Shown: positions 11,762 through 19,955 of the stretch, one piece after another
Layout of the letters: each line of letters starts with the position of its first letter
How positions within the stretch are numbered: position 1 is the first letter of the stretch
NCBI GenBank assembly: GCA_019113165.1
Contig: DXHV01000005.1
Span: forward strand, 1-33,315
Reading direction: 5' to 3'
Source: Candidatus Desulfovibrio intestinipullorum
GTDB lineage: Bacteria; Desulfobacterota; Desulfovibrionia; Desulfovibrionales; Desulfovibrionaceae
DNA length: 33,315 bases
Notes under the pieces: generated by a model
What the model was told of the DNA's origin: nothing
What the model saw: only the letters and a program-made list of their open reading frames with translations
Databases searched by the model: none
Program-made: the position numbers and the translations under genes

Positions 11762-13768
11762 ATGTTCGAGCTTGTCAGTTCCTATCAGCCCACGGGCGAT
11801 CAGCCCAAGGCCATAGACAGTCTGGTGACCAATCTTGAGCAGGGCGTGAAGGATCAGGTCCTGCTGGGTGTCACCGGGTCCGGCAAGACCTTCACCATGG
11901 CCAATGTCATTGCCCGCTGCAACAGGCCCTCCCTGGTCATAGCGCCCAACAAGACCCTGGCAGCCCAGCTCTACTCGGAGTTCTGCGAGTTCTTTCCCAA
12001 CAATGCCGTCGAGTACTTTGTCAGCTACTACGACTACTACCAGCCCGAGGCCTACGTGCCTGCCTCGGACACCTACATCGCCAAGGACTCGGCCATCAAC
12101 GACAATATCGACAAGCTGCGCCATGCGGCCACCCATGCCCTGCTCACCCGCAGGGACGTGGTCATCGTGGCCTCCGTCTCCTGCATCTACGGCCTGGGCT
12201 CCCCCGAATACTACGCAAGCCTGGTCATTCCCGTGGCCAGGGGCGAGCATCTGCCCATGGAAGCCCTCATGCAGCGCCTGGTGGACGTGCACTACGAGCG
12301 CAACGACTACGACTTCCACCGGGGCACCTTCAGGGTGCGCGGAGATGCCATAGAAATCATTCCGCCCTACCGCCACGAGCAGGCCCTGCGCATAGAGTAC
12401 TTCGGGGACGACATAGAGGAGATGCGCGAAATCGATCCCCTGACCGGCGCCACCCTGCGGCCCATAGAGAAGACCGTGCTCTTTCCGGCCAGCCACTATG
12501 TCTCGGGAAAGGACAACCTGCAGCGCGCCTGTGCGGACATCAGGGTGGAGCTGCAGCAGCGCCTGCAGGACTTCGAGAGCCAGAACAAGCTTGTGGAGGC
12601 CCAGCGCCTGGAGCAGCGCACCCAGCTCGATCTGGAGATGCTGGAGGAGCTTGGCTACTGCAACGGCATTGAAAACTACACCCGTCATATGGACGGTCGC
12701 AAGGAAGGGGAGCCGCCGGCCTGCCTGCTCAACTACTTTCCGAAGGATTTTCTGCTCTTCATCGACGAGTCCCACATTACCGTGCCGCAGCTGGGCGGCA
12801 TGTTCAGGGGCGACCGCTCCCGCAAGCAGACCCTGGTGGACTACGGCTTCCGCCTGCCCTCGGCCCTGGACAACAGGCCCCTGCGCTTCGAGGAGTTCAC
12901 CTCCATGCTCAACCAGGTGGTCTATGTCTCGGCCACGCCGGGCAAATACGAGCTTGAGCAGTCCCAGGGCCTTGTTTCCGAACAGATCATCAGGCCCACC
13001 GGCCTGCTCGATCCGGAAGTCCTGGTGCGCCCGGTCAGGGGACAGATGGAAGACCTCTTAAGCGAGTGCCGCAGCCGCATAGACCGGGGCGAGCGCGTCC
13101 TTGTGACCACCCTGACCAAGCGCATGGCCGAGGATCTCACCGAGTACTGCCTCAGCATGAACGTGAAGGCCAGATACCTGCACTCGGACATAGACACCCT
13201 GGAGCGCATGCAGATCATCCGCGCCCTGCGCCTCGGGGAATGCGACGTGCTCATAGGCATCAACCTCCTGCGCGAAGGCCTGGACATTCCCGAAGTGTCC
13301 CTTGTCTGCATCCTGGATGCCGACAAGGAAGGCTTCCTGCGATCCACGGGCTCCCTCATACAGACCTTCGGCCGTGCGGCCCGCAATGTGCACGGCACGG
13401 TCATCCTCTATGCGGACACCGTCACGCCCTCCATGCAGGCGGCCATGGACGAGACCAGGCGGCGCCGCACAAAGCAGCAGGCCTACAACGAGGAGCACAA
13501 CATTACCCCGCGATCCACCAAGAAGAGCATGGACTCGCCCCTGGATGCCATCTATGCCGAGGCAGCCGAGGGCAGCGGCAAAAAACGCGGCCGCAAGGGA
13601 AAGAAGCAGGACGTGGCCGAGCCCGCCACGCCGGAGGAAATCGCAAGCCTTGTCCAGACACTGGAAAAGAGCATGCGCGATCATGCTCGCAATCTGGAGT
13701 TCGAGGAAGCGGCTGTGCTGCGCGACCGCATACGGGCCCTGCGCGAGCGCATGATTGCCCTTTCCTGA
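11762..13768 (+). CDS. uvrB: Excinuclease ABC subunit B
   Basis: UvrB is the damage-verifying helicase-like subunit of UvrABC nucleotide excision repair. The 668-residue product matches E. coli (673). Visible features are Walker A GVTGSGKT at 36-43, the DNA-inserting beta-hairpin region ([12 protein letters not shown], about 89-100), motif II DESH, helicase motifs V and VI ([23 protein letters not shown]) and the C-terminal UVR domain that contacts UvrC. A lysine-rich linker ([12 protein letters not shown]) precedes the UVR domain. ATG 11762 with [15 protein letters not shown] is the standard start and has GGGGGAG upstream. The earlier in-frame Met at 11675 is not homologous. The next gene starts 50 bp downstream on the same strand. 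Confidence 0.97.
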   Translation: MFELVSSYQPTGDQPKAIDSLVTNLEQGVKDQVLLGVTGSGKTFTMANVIARCNRPSLVIAPNKTLAAQLYSEFCEFFPNNAVEYFVSYYDYYQPEAYVPASDTYIAKDSAINDNIDKLRHAATHALLTRRDVVIVASVSCIYGLGSPEYYASLVIPVARGEHLPMEALMQRLVDVHYERNDYDFHRGTFRVRGDAIEIIPPYRHEQALRIEYFGDDIEEMREIDPLTGATLRPIEKTVLFPASHYVSGKDNLQRACADIRVELQQRLQDFESQNKLVEAQRLEQRTQLDLEMLEELGYCNGIENYTRHMDGRKEGEPPACLLNYFPKDFLLFIDESHITVPQLGGMFRGDRSRKQTLVDYGFRLPSALDNRPLRFEEFTSMLNQVVYVSATPGKYELEQSQGLVSEQIIRPTGLLDPEVLVRPVRGQMEDLLSECRSRIDRGERVLVTTLTKRMAEDLTEYCLSMNVKARYLHSDIDTLERMQIIRALRLGECDVLIGINLLREGLDIPEVSLVCILDADKEGFLRSTGSLIQTFGRAARNVHGTVILYADTVTPSMQAAMDETRRRRTKQQAYNEEHNITPRSTKKSMDSPLDAIYAEAAEGSGKKRGRKGKKQDVAEPATPEEIASLVQTLEKSMRDHARNLEFEEAAVLRDRIRALRERMIALS

Positions 13769-13818
13769 TGGCGTTGTGCACGTTTTTCGCTCGTTGTGCC
13801 TGCAAGGGAGCCTGACCT

Positions 13819-14613
13819 GTGGAAGCCTTCGACTTTGCAAAAAAGCCTGCCCGCATTCTCTTTGGCGCCCGCGGCGGCGCCGCGCTCCTTGCCAGGGAAA
13901 ACACCCTGGCTGCCTTCAGGATGACCCCGAAGGTGGCCGACTTTGCGGTCTGCGACCTTGCCCTGACCAGGGATGGCCACTGGCTGGCACTGAAGGAAAC
14001 CTTCTGGCAGCAGGCCTGTCAGCGCCTTCTGTCAGCAGGGGCCGCACCCCGCATACAGGAGCACGCAAAAGCCGACGTCATGGCCACGGCGCACTGCCTG
14101 CCCGAGCCGCCCAGGCCCGTCTGGAACGAGGACGAAGACGAGGACGGAGCCGACGAGCGTTTCGAGGAAGCCTGCGAGCTCTGGCTGGAAGGCCGCAGGG
14201 CCTGGCACAAGAATGATCCGGCCATCCCCGAGCTTGCAGACGTTCTGACACTCTGTGCGGGACAAAAGCTGCCCCTCTGCCTCCTCCTGCCCGAGGACGT
14301 CACTCTGGACGTCACTCTCGCACAAGGCCCCGTTCAAGGCACAGCACTGGACTACCTGGCCCGCCTCTGTGCGGCACTGGCCACGGCCGCTGCCGCAGGG
14401 CTCCCCCTGCTGGTGGCCAGTCCCGACAGAGAGCTCCTGGCCCGGATTCATGCGGATGCCCGCCTGCACAATGTGGCCACGGGCCTGGTGGAAGGGAAGA
14501 CGGACTGCAGTACCCTGCCGACCGGTCAGGGTGCTCCAGGCGACCAGGGCGATCAGGCAGACGGTTTTGTGCCCGACTGCCTCATCCTGCCAAAAGATCT
14601 TGCTACCGGCTGA
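13819..14613 (+). CDS. Degenerate glycerophosphodiester phosphodiesterase-like protein, stopped by in-frame TGA
   Basis: The N-terminus follows the GDPD fold pattern: ARGG-x6-ENTLAAF followed by a D/C-D-L-x-L-T-x-DG strand. However, the two catalytic histidines are replaced. The family HRG reads ARG (Ala17), and the family HD after the DG turn reads KE (Lys59). The first metal-binding Glu is Val44; Asp46 is kept. The protein is therefore probably catalytically dead. It starts at GTG 13819 with AAGGGAG eight bases upstream. The frame ends at TGA 14611-14613 after 264 codons, but the same frame continues for 45 more codons that resemble the missing C-terminal beta/alpha unit (see 14611-14751). 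It is 50 bp downstream of uvrB and probably co-transcribed. The family assignment rests on motif reading alone. Confidence 0.6.
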   Translation: MEAFDFAKKPARILFGARGGAALLARENTLAAFRMTPKVADFAVCDLALTRDGHWLALKETFWQQACQRLLSAGAAPRIQEHAKADVMATAHCLPEPPRPVWNEDEDEDGADERFEEACELWLEGRRAWHKNDPAIPELADVLTLCAGQKLPLCLLLPEDVTLDVTLAQGPVQGTALDYLARLCAALATAAAAGLPLLVASPDRELLARIHADARLHNVATGLVEGKTDCSTLPTGQGAPGDQGDQADGFVPDCLILPKDLATG

Positions 14614-14751
14614 CGGCTGTGCAGCCTGCGGTCCGCAGGCCTGCCCATCTATGTCCCAGGCTCTGTGACAAGGAAGGACATCGTCTTCATGAGCATCAAC
14701 GGAGCAGACGGCTTCATTCTGGAGCACGCGCAGGGACGACAGGGCCGCTGA
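14611..14751 (+). pseudogene. C-terminal GDPD-like segment beyond an in-frame TGA
   Basis: Directly after the TGA, in the same frame, 45 codons run to a TGA at 14749-14751. They read like the last strand-helix unit of a GDPD barrel: LRSAGLPIYVPGSV, then INGADGFILEHA, comparable to the family's LHAAGL-VYVWTVN and GVDGIITD. The gene was therefore once about 310 codons long. Either a nonsense mutation shortened it or the TGA is read through. A stem with apical loop GGUCC begins about ten bases after the TGA (see findings). Confidence 0.55.
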
Positions 14752-14845
14752 GCGTGTCCTGCCCGCCCGTTTGCCTGCCTGGCTGCCAGCCTCCCAGTCA
14801 TCCGGACAGCCGGGCAGGAGATCACAACCTGCCGGCCGCACAAAC

Positions 14846-14876
14846 GAAAAAACCCGGAAGGCCGAAACCCTCCGGG
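14846..14876 (-). terminator. Terminator for the 14920-15282 gene
   Basis: On the minus strand CCCGGAGG pairs with CCTTCCGGG (one bulge) and is followed by TTTTTT. On the plus strand the same stem is followed only by CATTCTTTC, so it may weakly stop the opposing uvrB-side transcript too. Confidence 0.75.
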
Positions 14877-14919
14877 CATTCTTTCTCGTCATGAGAGGCA
14901 AGGGTGCAGGACACAATCC

Positions 14920-15282
14920 TCAGGAAGCCACACCCATTTCCTGCTGGAGCCAGTGCTTGACGGCACCAGTGGGGGCACTGATGCCCTTGAGGCCGTGGTT
15001 TTCCTTCTCGAACTCGGCCACAAGGCCTGCCGGCATGGGCATGGAGTAGAGATCCGTCGCGTTCTCGGAATTCCTGTGCACCAGGCGGATGACGGGGGTG
15101 CTGCCCCAGGTGTCCACCACAAAGTAGTAGGATTCGTCGCTCTTGGAGCGCACGGGCGGGTATTCGGAATGCCAGTCGTTATTGCCCCATTCCAGGTACA
15201 TGGTGACGGCGTGTTCGGGGGTGAGATTCCAGGATATATCAAGAGTTGAGAAATCCCTGAGCTGTGCCCTGAGCTGTGCCAT
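14920..15282 (-). CDS. Small conserved hypothetical protein, DVU0772-like
   Basis: The 120-residue acidic protein has no signal peptide or membrane segment. The core LTPEHAVTMYLEWGNNDW and the following YYFVVDTWGSTPVIRLVHRN resemble a small family found in sulfate reducers, of which I recall DVU0772 of Desulfovibrio vulgaris; this is memory, not a search. Its function is not known. An ATG at 15282 sits seven bases after AAGGAGGA, an excellent ribosome binding site, so the upstream in-frame TTG is not the start. It has its own leader and strong terminator, which suggests a highly expressed single-gene transcript. The N-terminus contains a doubled LRAQLR-type repeat. Confidence 0.75.
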   Translation of the reverse strand: MAQLRAQLRDFSTLDISWNLTPEHAVTMYLEWGNNDWHSEYPPVRSKSDESYYFVVDTWGSTPVIRLVHRNSENATDLYSMPMPAGLVAEFEKENHGLKGISAPTGAVKHWLQQEMGVAS

Positions 15283-15326
15283 GGTCAGTTCCTCCTTCAA
15301 CCAGTATTCAGCTAAGCGGTGATTTC

Positions 15327-15355
15327 TTCTTATCAGGAATAGTTATCCTTTGCAA
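15327..15355 (-). promoter_or_regulatory. Candidate promoter for the DVU0772-like gene
   Basis: On the minus strand TTGCAA and TAAGAA are separated by 17 bp in an AT-rich patch about 45 bp upstream of the start codon. The -35 box is fair and the -10 box poor (3 of 6). Confidence 0.35.
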
Positions 15356-15358
15356 GTC

Positions 15359-16120
15359 CTATTTCGTACCTTTTTGCTCTTTTTTTGCAACCCGGGAAAG
15401 AATCTGGCGGCACAGGCCCATGAAGGCATCGTATTCGTGGTGACGCAAACGGGCCCTGGCAAAGAAGCGGCGCCAGGGCATGAGGAAATAGGCCGGATTG
15501 TTGCCGTGGAGCACATCCAGGCGGGTCAGGGCCTCTTCCCAGGCGCCCATGAGCCGCTCGCCGTCCTCGGCCGTGATATGGGCCTCGTCCTGCCCCAGGT
15601 GATCCTTGGGCAGGCTCCCTTCCTTCGTGCGCACGGCCTTGGCGCACTCGTAGAGCATGAGCAGCACGGCCTGGGCCAGGTTCAGGGAGGAGGCAAGGCC
15701 TGAGGTGGGGATGGTGGCAATGTGCTGGCAGAGCTCTATCTCGCTGTTCTCAAGGCCCCTGTCCTCGGACCCGAAGACCAGGGCCGCCTTTTCGCCTTTA
15801 AGCTGCGCCTCGGCCACCAGGGCAGCCGCCTCCCAGGGATTGAGGAGGGCCTTGCGCCAGCCCCCTGTGCGGGCCGTGGTGGCAATGGTGCAGTGGCAGG
15901 AGCCAATGGCTTCCAGCAGACTTTCCTGCACCTGCACCCTGTGCAGCAGATCCTGGCCCTTGGGCGTGGCCAGGGGCGCTGCCTTTTCCGGAATCCAGCG
16001 CTCAGGTGTCACCAGGCGCAGATCGTTGCAGCCCATATTGGCGCAGGCTCGCACGGCCATGCCCACATTTTCCGGAAAACGCGTGTTCACAAGCACCACA
16101 CGCACATTGCTCTGTTCCAT
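15359..16120 (-). CDS. trmJ: SpoU/TrmH-family tRNA 2'-O-methyltransferase (TrmJ type)
   Basis: The 253-residue protein is a SPOUT methyltransferase. All three SpoU motifs are present: NVGMAVRACANMG at 18-30 (motif 1), FGSEDRGL at 116-123 (motif 2) and SLNLAQAV at 145-152 (motif 3, part of the knotted S-adenosylmethionine site). A C-terminal helical extension with the FFARARL-HHEYDAFMGLCRQI segment is typical of TrmJ, which methylates position 32 of tRNAs. The substrate is inferred from that extension. The ATG at 16120 follows GAGAGAGGG; the 75-codon upstream extension in the same frame is not conserved in kind. A terminator-separated DUF456 gene lies upstream. Confidence 0.88.
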   Translation of the reverse strand: MEQSNVRVVLVNTRFPENVGMAVRACANMGCNDLRLVTPERWIPEKAAPLATPKGQDLLHRVQVQESLLEAIGSCHCTIATTARTGGWRKALLNPWEAAALVAEAQLKGEKAALVFGSEDRGLENSEIELCQHIATIPTSGLASSLNLAQAVLLMLYECAKAVRTKEGSLPKDHLGQDEAHITAEDGERLMGAWEEALTRLDVLHGNNPAYFLMPWRRFFARARLRHHEYDAFMGLCRQILSRVAKKEQKGTK

Positions 16121-16274
16121 GACCCAACCCTCTCTCTCAAATAAATAAGCGCCTCCCCTGCTCTGCAGGGAAAGCCTGTTGCTGTCTTTCAGGGGACGTC
16201 TTCCCCTCGTTTCCCGTGTCCGGTTGTCTTTTCGTCCCTGTCCGTCTCTGTGCCTGGATCTGTTTTCCAGACCT

Positions 16275-16319
16275 GAAAAAAGGGCTTCCCGTCCGTGCAA
16301 GAGACACAAGGGAAGCCCT
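16275..16319 (-). terminator. Rho-independent terminator after the DUF456 gene
   Basis: On the minus strand AGGGCTTCCC (16310-16319) pairs perfectly with GGGAAGCCCT (16281-16290), followed by TTTTTT. It ends just below the stop codon of the membrane protein gene. Confidence 0.85.
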
Positions 16320-16337
16320 GATGATCTGTTGTCCTCG

Positions 16338-16979
16338 TCAGGCAATAAGGCTTGCGACAGGTCCCAGCACCGAGCTCACGTCCGGAGGCACGGCCTGCGG
16401 GGGCACGGGCACCACATCAGGAAGCCAGGGGAAGTCAAAGGGCAGATGTTCCGGATCCGGCCAGATGTAGTGCATGGTGACAGCCCAGATGATGACACCG
16501 CAGGCAAGCTTGCACACCGTGCCAAGGAAGCGGCCGAACATGGCGCCCAGGGCCGCCCTGGCCGCTGTCTTTGTGTCCTGGCCGCGCAGAAGCTCGAAGA
16601 GGAAGCACCCTGTCCAGGCGCCCAGCAGGGCGCCTATGAAAGCGCCTATGCCAAAGAAGAAGGGGGCCAGCAGGATGGCGCCGGCTATGGCGCCTATGAC
16701 GCCGCCCACCGTGCCTGTATTGCTTGAGCCGTACTTTTTCGCCTGCTTCACCTGCAGGAGGAATTCCAGCACCTCGCCCAGAATGGCAATGCCCAGCACG
16801 ATGAGCCAGTACCCGATCCCAAGCGTGCTCGGGACCGGCAGCACAAAGTGGTAGACAGCCACCAGAATGAGCATGAGCCAGTTGCCCGGCAGCCCGAAGA
16901 CACTGAGCAGGAGCACTATGCCCAGAACAAACAGGAATGCACCTATGAGCAGTGTCCAGCCCATGGCAAAGACTTCCAT
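16338..16979 (-). CDS. DUF456 domain-containing membrane protein
   Basis: The 213-residue protein is strongly hydrophobic with about four to five membrane segments (roughly residues 7-30, 32-46, 53-75, 92-120 and 152-170). The pattern FGLPGNWLM, the cytosolic KQAKKYGSSNTG loop and the glycine-rich GAIAGAILLAPFFFGIGAFIGALLGAW segment (glycine-zipper-like helices) are typical of DUF456. Function is unknown; glycine-zipper packing suggests oligomers in the inner membrane. The C-terminal 45 residues are proline-rich and extend beyond the usual length. The start ATG follows GAGGAGGCGGC. It is downstream of paaK, separated by a stable hairpin. Confidence 0.85.
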   Translation of the reverse strand: MEVFAMGWTLLIGAFLFVLGIVLLLSVFGLPGNWLMLILVAVYHFVLPVPSTLGIGYWLIVLGIAILGEVLEFLLQVKQAKKYGSSNTGTVGGVIGAIAGAILLAPFFFGIGAFIGALLGAWTGCFLFELLRGQDTKTAARAALGAMFGRFLGTVCKLACGVIIWAVTMHYIWPDPEHLPFDFPWLPDVVPVPPQAVPPDVSSVLGPVASLIA

Positions 16980-16999
16980 GCCGCCTCCTCAAATCGTCT

Positions 17000-17025
17000 G
17001 GCCCTGCCTGGCTTCAGGCAGGGCC
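17000..17025 (-). terminator. Hairpin between paaK and DUF456
   Basis: A perfect 11-bp stem (GGCCCTGCCTG with CAGGCAGGGCC) closes a 4-nt loop immediately after the paaK stop. No T-tract follows on either strand, so it may reduce rather than abolish read-through. Confidence 0.5.
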
Positions 17026-17046
17026 TGCCGTTGTTGTTCTCTGTCC

Positions 17047-18354
17047 CTACTTGCTGTTGCGCTGATCCTTGAAGCGCACGGCCTTGCCGTCCGACACGGG
17101 CAGGGAGTTGCTCTGCACAAGCTCGATGCGCGGCGTGACCAGGATTTCGCTGCGCAGGGCATGGGCAATGCGGTTCTGCAGGCCGCGCAGCACACGCAGG
17201 TCTTCCACGAAGTACTCTTCGCGGATTTCCACCTGCACGCGCAGGATGTCGCCCACATTGTCGTTGTCCAGCAGGATGAGGTAGTTGCGGCCCACTTCGG
17301 GGAACTTCATGAGCACATCCTCGATCTGCTGCGGGTAGATGTTCACGCCCTTGCAGATGAACATGTCGTCGCTGCGGCCAAGGATGCGGTCCATGCGGTG
17401 GTGCAGGCGGCCGCAGGGGCAGGTGCCGGGCAAAAAGCGGGTGAGATCGCGGGTGCGGTACCTGAGAATGGGCATGCCTTCCCGGACCAGGGTGGTCATG
17501 ACCAGCTCGCCCACTTCGCCGGGGGCCACGTGCCTGCCGGTCTCGGGATCCACGATTTCCGCAAAATAGGCGTCTTCCCAGATGTGCAGGCCGTTCTGTT
17601 CCTGGCACTCGAAGGCCACGCCGGGTCCGTTCATTTCCGAGAGGCCGTAGGAATTGTAGACCTTCATGTTGAACAGATCCTCGATGCGCTGCCTGAAGGC
17701 CGCGGTATAGGGCTCTGCGCCCACCACCGCAATGCGCAGGGGCAGATCGGCCGGATTCTCGCCCATCTCCCTGATGCGCTCGCCCAGGATAAGGGCATAG
17801 GAGGGCAGGATGTGCGCCACCGTGGTATGGAAGTCCTTCACGAGCTTGATCTGGCGGGCCGTGTTGCCGGGACCTGCGGGAATGGTCATGCAGCCCAGGC
17901 GCTCGGCGCCGGAGTGGATGCCAAGGCCGCCCGTGAACAGGCCGTAGCCGGACATGTTCTGGAACACGTCCTCCCTGCGCACGCCGACCATGTGCAGGCA
18001 GCGGGCCATGAGGTCGGCCCAGGTGTTCAGATCGTTCTGCGTGTGGGCAATGGCCACGGGCGTGCCGGTAGTCCCGCTGGAGCAGTGCAGGCGCACGAGC
18101 TCCTCCTCGGGCACGATGACAAGTCCCAGGGGATACTGCGAGCGCAGATCGTCCTTGGTGGTGAAGGGAATGCGCTCGATGTCGTCCAGGGAACGGATGC
18201 TCTCCGGGCTCACTCCGGCCTCGTCCAGACGCTTTCTGTAAAACGCGTTCTTCTTGTAGACACGTGCCACCACGTTCTTCAGTCGTGTCAGCTGCGTAGC
18301 CTCAATCTGATCCCGGCTCCAGAATTCCGCCGGATCATATGCATCCTGATGCAT
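17047..18354 (-). CDS. paaK: Phenylacetate-CoA ligase family protein (AMP-forming)
   Basis: The 435-residue adenylate-forming enzyme activates an aryl acid (phenylacetate or a relative such as an aryl-pyruvate product) to its CoA thioester with ATP. The phosphate-binding P-loop SSGTTGTPV is at 92-100, the A5-type motif YGLSEMNGPG at 236-245, and the hinge region RTRDLTRFLPG-CPCGR with GRSDDMFICKGVNIYP further on, all typical of PaaK. Length and motifs match anaerobic homologues, which often accompany indolepyruvate ferredoxin oxidoreductase; no such gene is present here. A DUF1786 gene lies 129 bp upstream on the same strand. The exact substrate is uncertain. Confidence 0.92.
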   Translation of the reverse strand: MHQDAYDPAEFWSRDQIEATQLTRLKNVVARVYKKNAFYRKRLDEAGVSPESIRSLDDIERIPFTTKDDLRSQYPLGLVIVPEEELVRLHCSSGTTGTPVAIAHTQNDLNTWADLMARCLHMVGVRREDVFQNMSGYGLFTGGLGIHSGAERLGCMTIPAGPGNTARQIKLVKDFHTTVAHILPSYALILGERIREMGENPADLPLRIAVVGAEPYTAAFRQRIEDLFNMKVYNSYGLSEMNGPGVAFECQEQNGLHIWEDAYFAEIVDPETGRHVAPGEVGELVMTTLVREGMPILRYRTRDLTRFLPGTCPCGRLHHRMDRILGRSDDMFICKGVNIYPQQIEDVLMKFPEVGRNYLILLDNDNVGDILRVQVEIREEYFVEDLRVLRGLQNRIAHALRSEILVTPRIELVQSNSLPVSDGKAVRFKDQRNSK

Positions 18355-18483
18355 CGTCTCTCATCCTCACAAGCAAATAATGCTCTTCCCAAAGGAACAT
18401 GCCAGGGGTCCGAAGGAATCTCTGGAGCCCCCGATGCCTTCCATCGGAAAAGAGCCAAGAAAAAAAGCCGTATGAAAAAATCC

Positions 18484-19578
18484 CTATGCCTTGTCGGGCT
18501 GCGTGCCTGCCGGCTGCCCGGCGCTGCAGATCGAGGCACAGCCCCAGAGCAGACCCAGGGCGCCTGCCAGCATCATGGAGCCGAAGGGCGCAATGGGCTG
18601 GCCGTAGCCCGAGAGCAGGGCCCGCTGCGGGCCGCAGACAAAGGTGGGCTCGTAGCCTCCGGCCTCCTCGCACAGGGGACCGTAGGCCGTGCCGTGGCCG
18701 CCGCTCGCCTGCACCACTTCCGTGGGCAGGAAGCAGCGCCGAAATTCCCTTAAGTCGGCCAGAAGCTCGTCGCGGGTGCGCATGCCCGTGTGGTGCTCGT
18801 AGATGCCGCGCACAAGCCCCCTGTAGAGGAGAGCGGCAAAGATGTGGCCGTTGCCCACGTTCACCAGGGTGACGCCCTGCCTGAAGCTGCGCTTGCGCAC
18901 GGTGTCGTCCACCATGGCGCCCAGCACCATGGCCGTGGCCGAATCGGCCACTGGTCCGCCCGTGGACTCGTGCAGGGTCTGCAGGCGGGTCATCTCGGCC
19001 GGCGGCTGCCGGAACACCCAGGACACGGGGTCCGGGTTGGCGGCCAGCATGCTGGCAAAGCGGTTCATGCGCACTGTGCGGTTGCCGTGGCCCCCGCCCT
19101 GATAGCCGTGGTCCTGGGCCGAGGCCAGCACAAGGTGCGGCACGGGCAGGCCTGCGGCACGCAGGAGGGTACTCCAGGCATGGGCACTGTAGTCGGCCAG
19201 ATGCACGGGCACGGTACCGGCCGGGCGCTCCTCGGCCAGGACAACGCCCAGGGCCTGCACGCGCTCGGGGTCATTGTTCAGGGCCGCCGAGGCCGCCCGA
19301 GTGGCATAGACCCTGCGGCCGCTCTCGAGGCAGGCCCGGACTGCGGGAAGAAAGCCTCCGCCCATGTTGCGGCCGCACAGCCACACGTCGCGCTTGAGCA
19401 GGGCCAGTTCCCGCAGGCGCTGGGCTATGATTCGGGCCGGAGAGGGCAGCACGAAGTGCGGCCAGTTCTCCACTTCCAGGTTGGGCCTGGCCAGGAGGGC
19501 GTCCTGGGTGCCGCTTCCTATGTCCAGACACAGGACTGGCCCGGACTGGCGCAGAAAATGCTGAAAGAAGTCTTCCAT
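18484..19578 (-). CDS. DUF1786 family protein
   Basis: The 364-residue protein matches DUF1786, a family sometimes annotated as a pyruvate formate-lyase activating enzyme, although it has no CxxxCxxC radical-SAM motif. Residues 17-23 (LDIGSGT) and the VNVGNGH segment near 245 look like the two phosphate-binding loops of the actin/sugar-kinase fold, so a nucleotide-binding role is a reasonable inference. The C-terminal 20 residues after LLWGCAS are cysteine- and proline-containing and weakly biased. ATG 19578 follows GGGAGGAA. The longer open frame upstream is intergenic. It is divergent from the next gene and probably shares regulation with paaK downstream. No reaction is established. Confidence 0.8.
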   Translation of the reverse strand: MEDFFQHFLRQSGPVLCLDIGSGTQDALLARPNLEVENWPHFVLPSPARIIAQRLRELALLKRDVWLCGRNMGGGFLPAVRACLESGRRVYATRAASAALNNDPERVQALGVVLAEERPAGTVPVHLADYSAHAWSTLLRAAGLPVPHLVLASAQDHGYQGGGHGNRTVRMNRFASMLAANPDPVSWVFRQPPAEMTRLQTLHESTGGPVADSATAMVLGAMVDDTVRKRSFRQGVTLVNVGNGHIFAALLYRGLVRGIYEHHTGMRTRDELLADLREFRRCFLPTEVVQASGGHGTAYGPLCEEAGGYEPTFVCGPQRALLSGYGQPIAPFGSMMLAGALGLLWGCASICSAGQPAGTQPDKA

Positions 19579-19955
19579 GCTCTTTGATTCCTCCCGGCTG
19601 TCCCGGTCCCCCGGCGAACGCGACGGAGGCGATGCCCTGGCAATGGACGCATTCCGGGGTCGTCCCGGGGCACAGGATACGGGGCCGAAAAAAGGGTGCG
19701 CGAGGGGCAGATCCTGCCCCCAGCCTCCATGCGGAAACACGTTCCGATACGCCTGCCTGCGAACAAGGCAGGACTGAGAAAAAGCGTTCCATGCAGGCTG
19801 ATAGATAGCCTGCATGGGCCGCAAGCGCAAGCAGACAAAAGGCCCGGACTGGAAGCCTGTCCCCCTCTTGCCCTGCCCCGGACAGACGGATACCATGCCG
19901 GTGTTCAGAGAATTCGGCAGACGACAACGTTCGGGAGGAGGCATGAGGAGGCATC
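19579..19955. other. Divergent intergenic region without a gene
   Basis: This 377-bp gap separates two divergent genes. Apart from the inverted repeat at 19789-19817 and a smaller one near 19751-19772 (CCTGCC with GGCAGG), no coding sequence or clear sigma70 promoter was found. Just before the plus-strand gene there are two GAGGAGGC-type sites eleven bases apart. Confidence 0.4.
19789..19817. promoter_or_regulatory. Perfect inverted repeat between divergent genes
   Basis: CCATGCAGGCT (19789-19799) and AGCCTGCATGG (19807-19817) form a perfect 11-bp inverted repeat with a 7-bp spacer. It lies in the divergent region between the DUF1786 and transposase-like genes. It could be an operator or a stable RNA hairpin. 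There is no T-tract. Confidence 0.4.

Noticed and set aside
18360..18483. Terminator after the DUF1786 gene, suggested by two T-tracts on the minus strand
   Set aside because: No stable stem precedes either T-tract.
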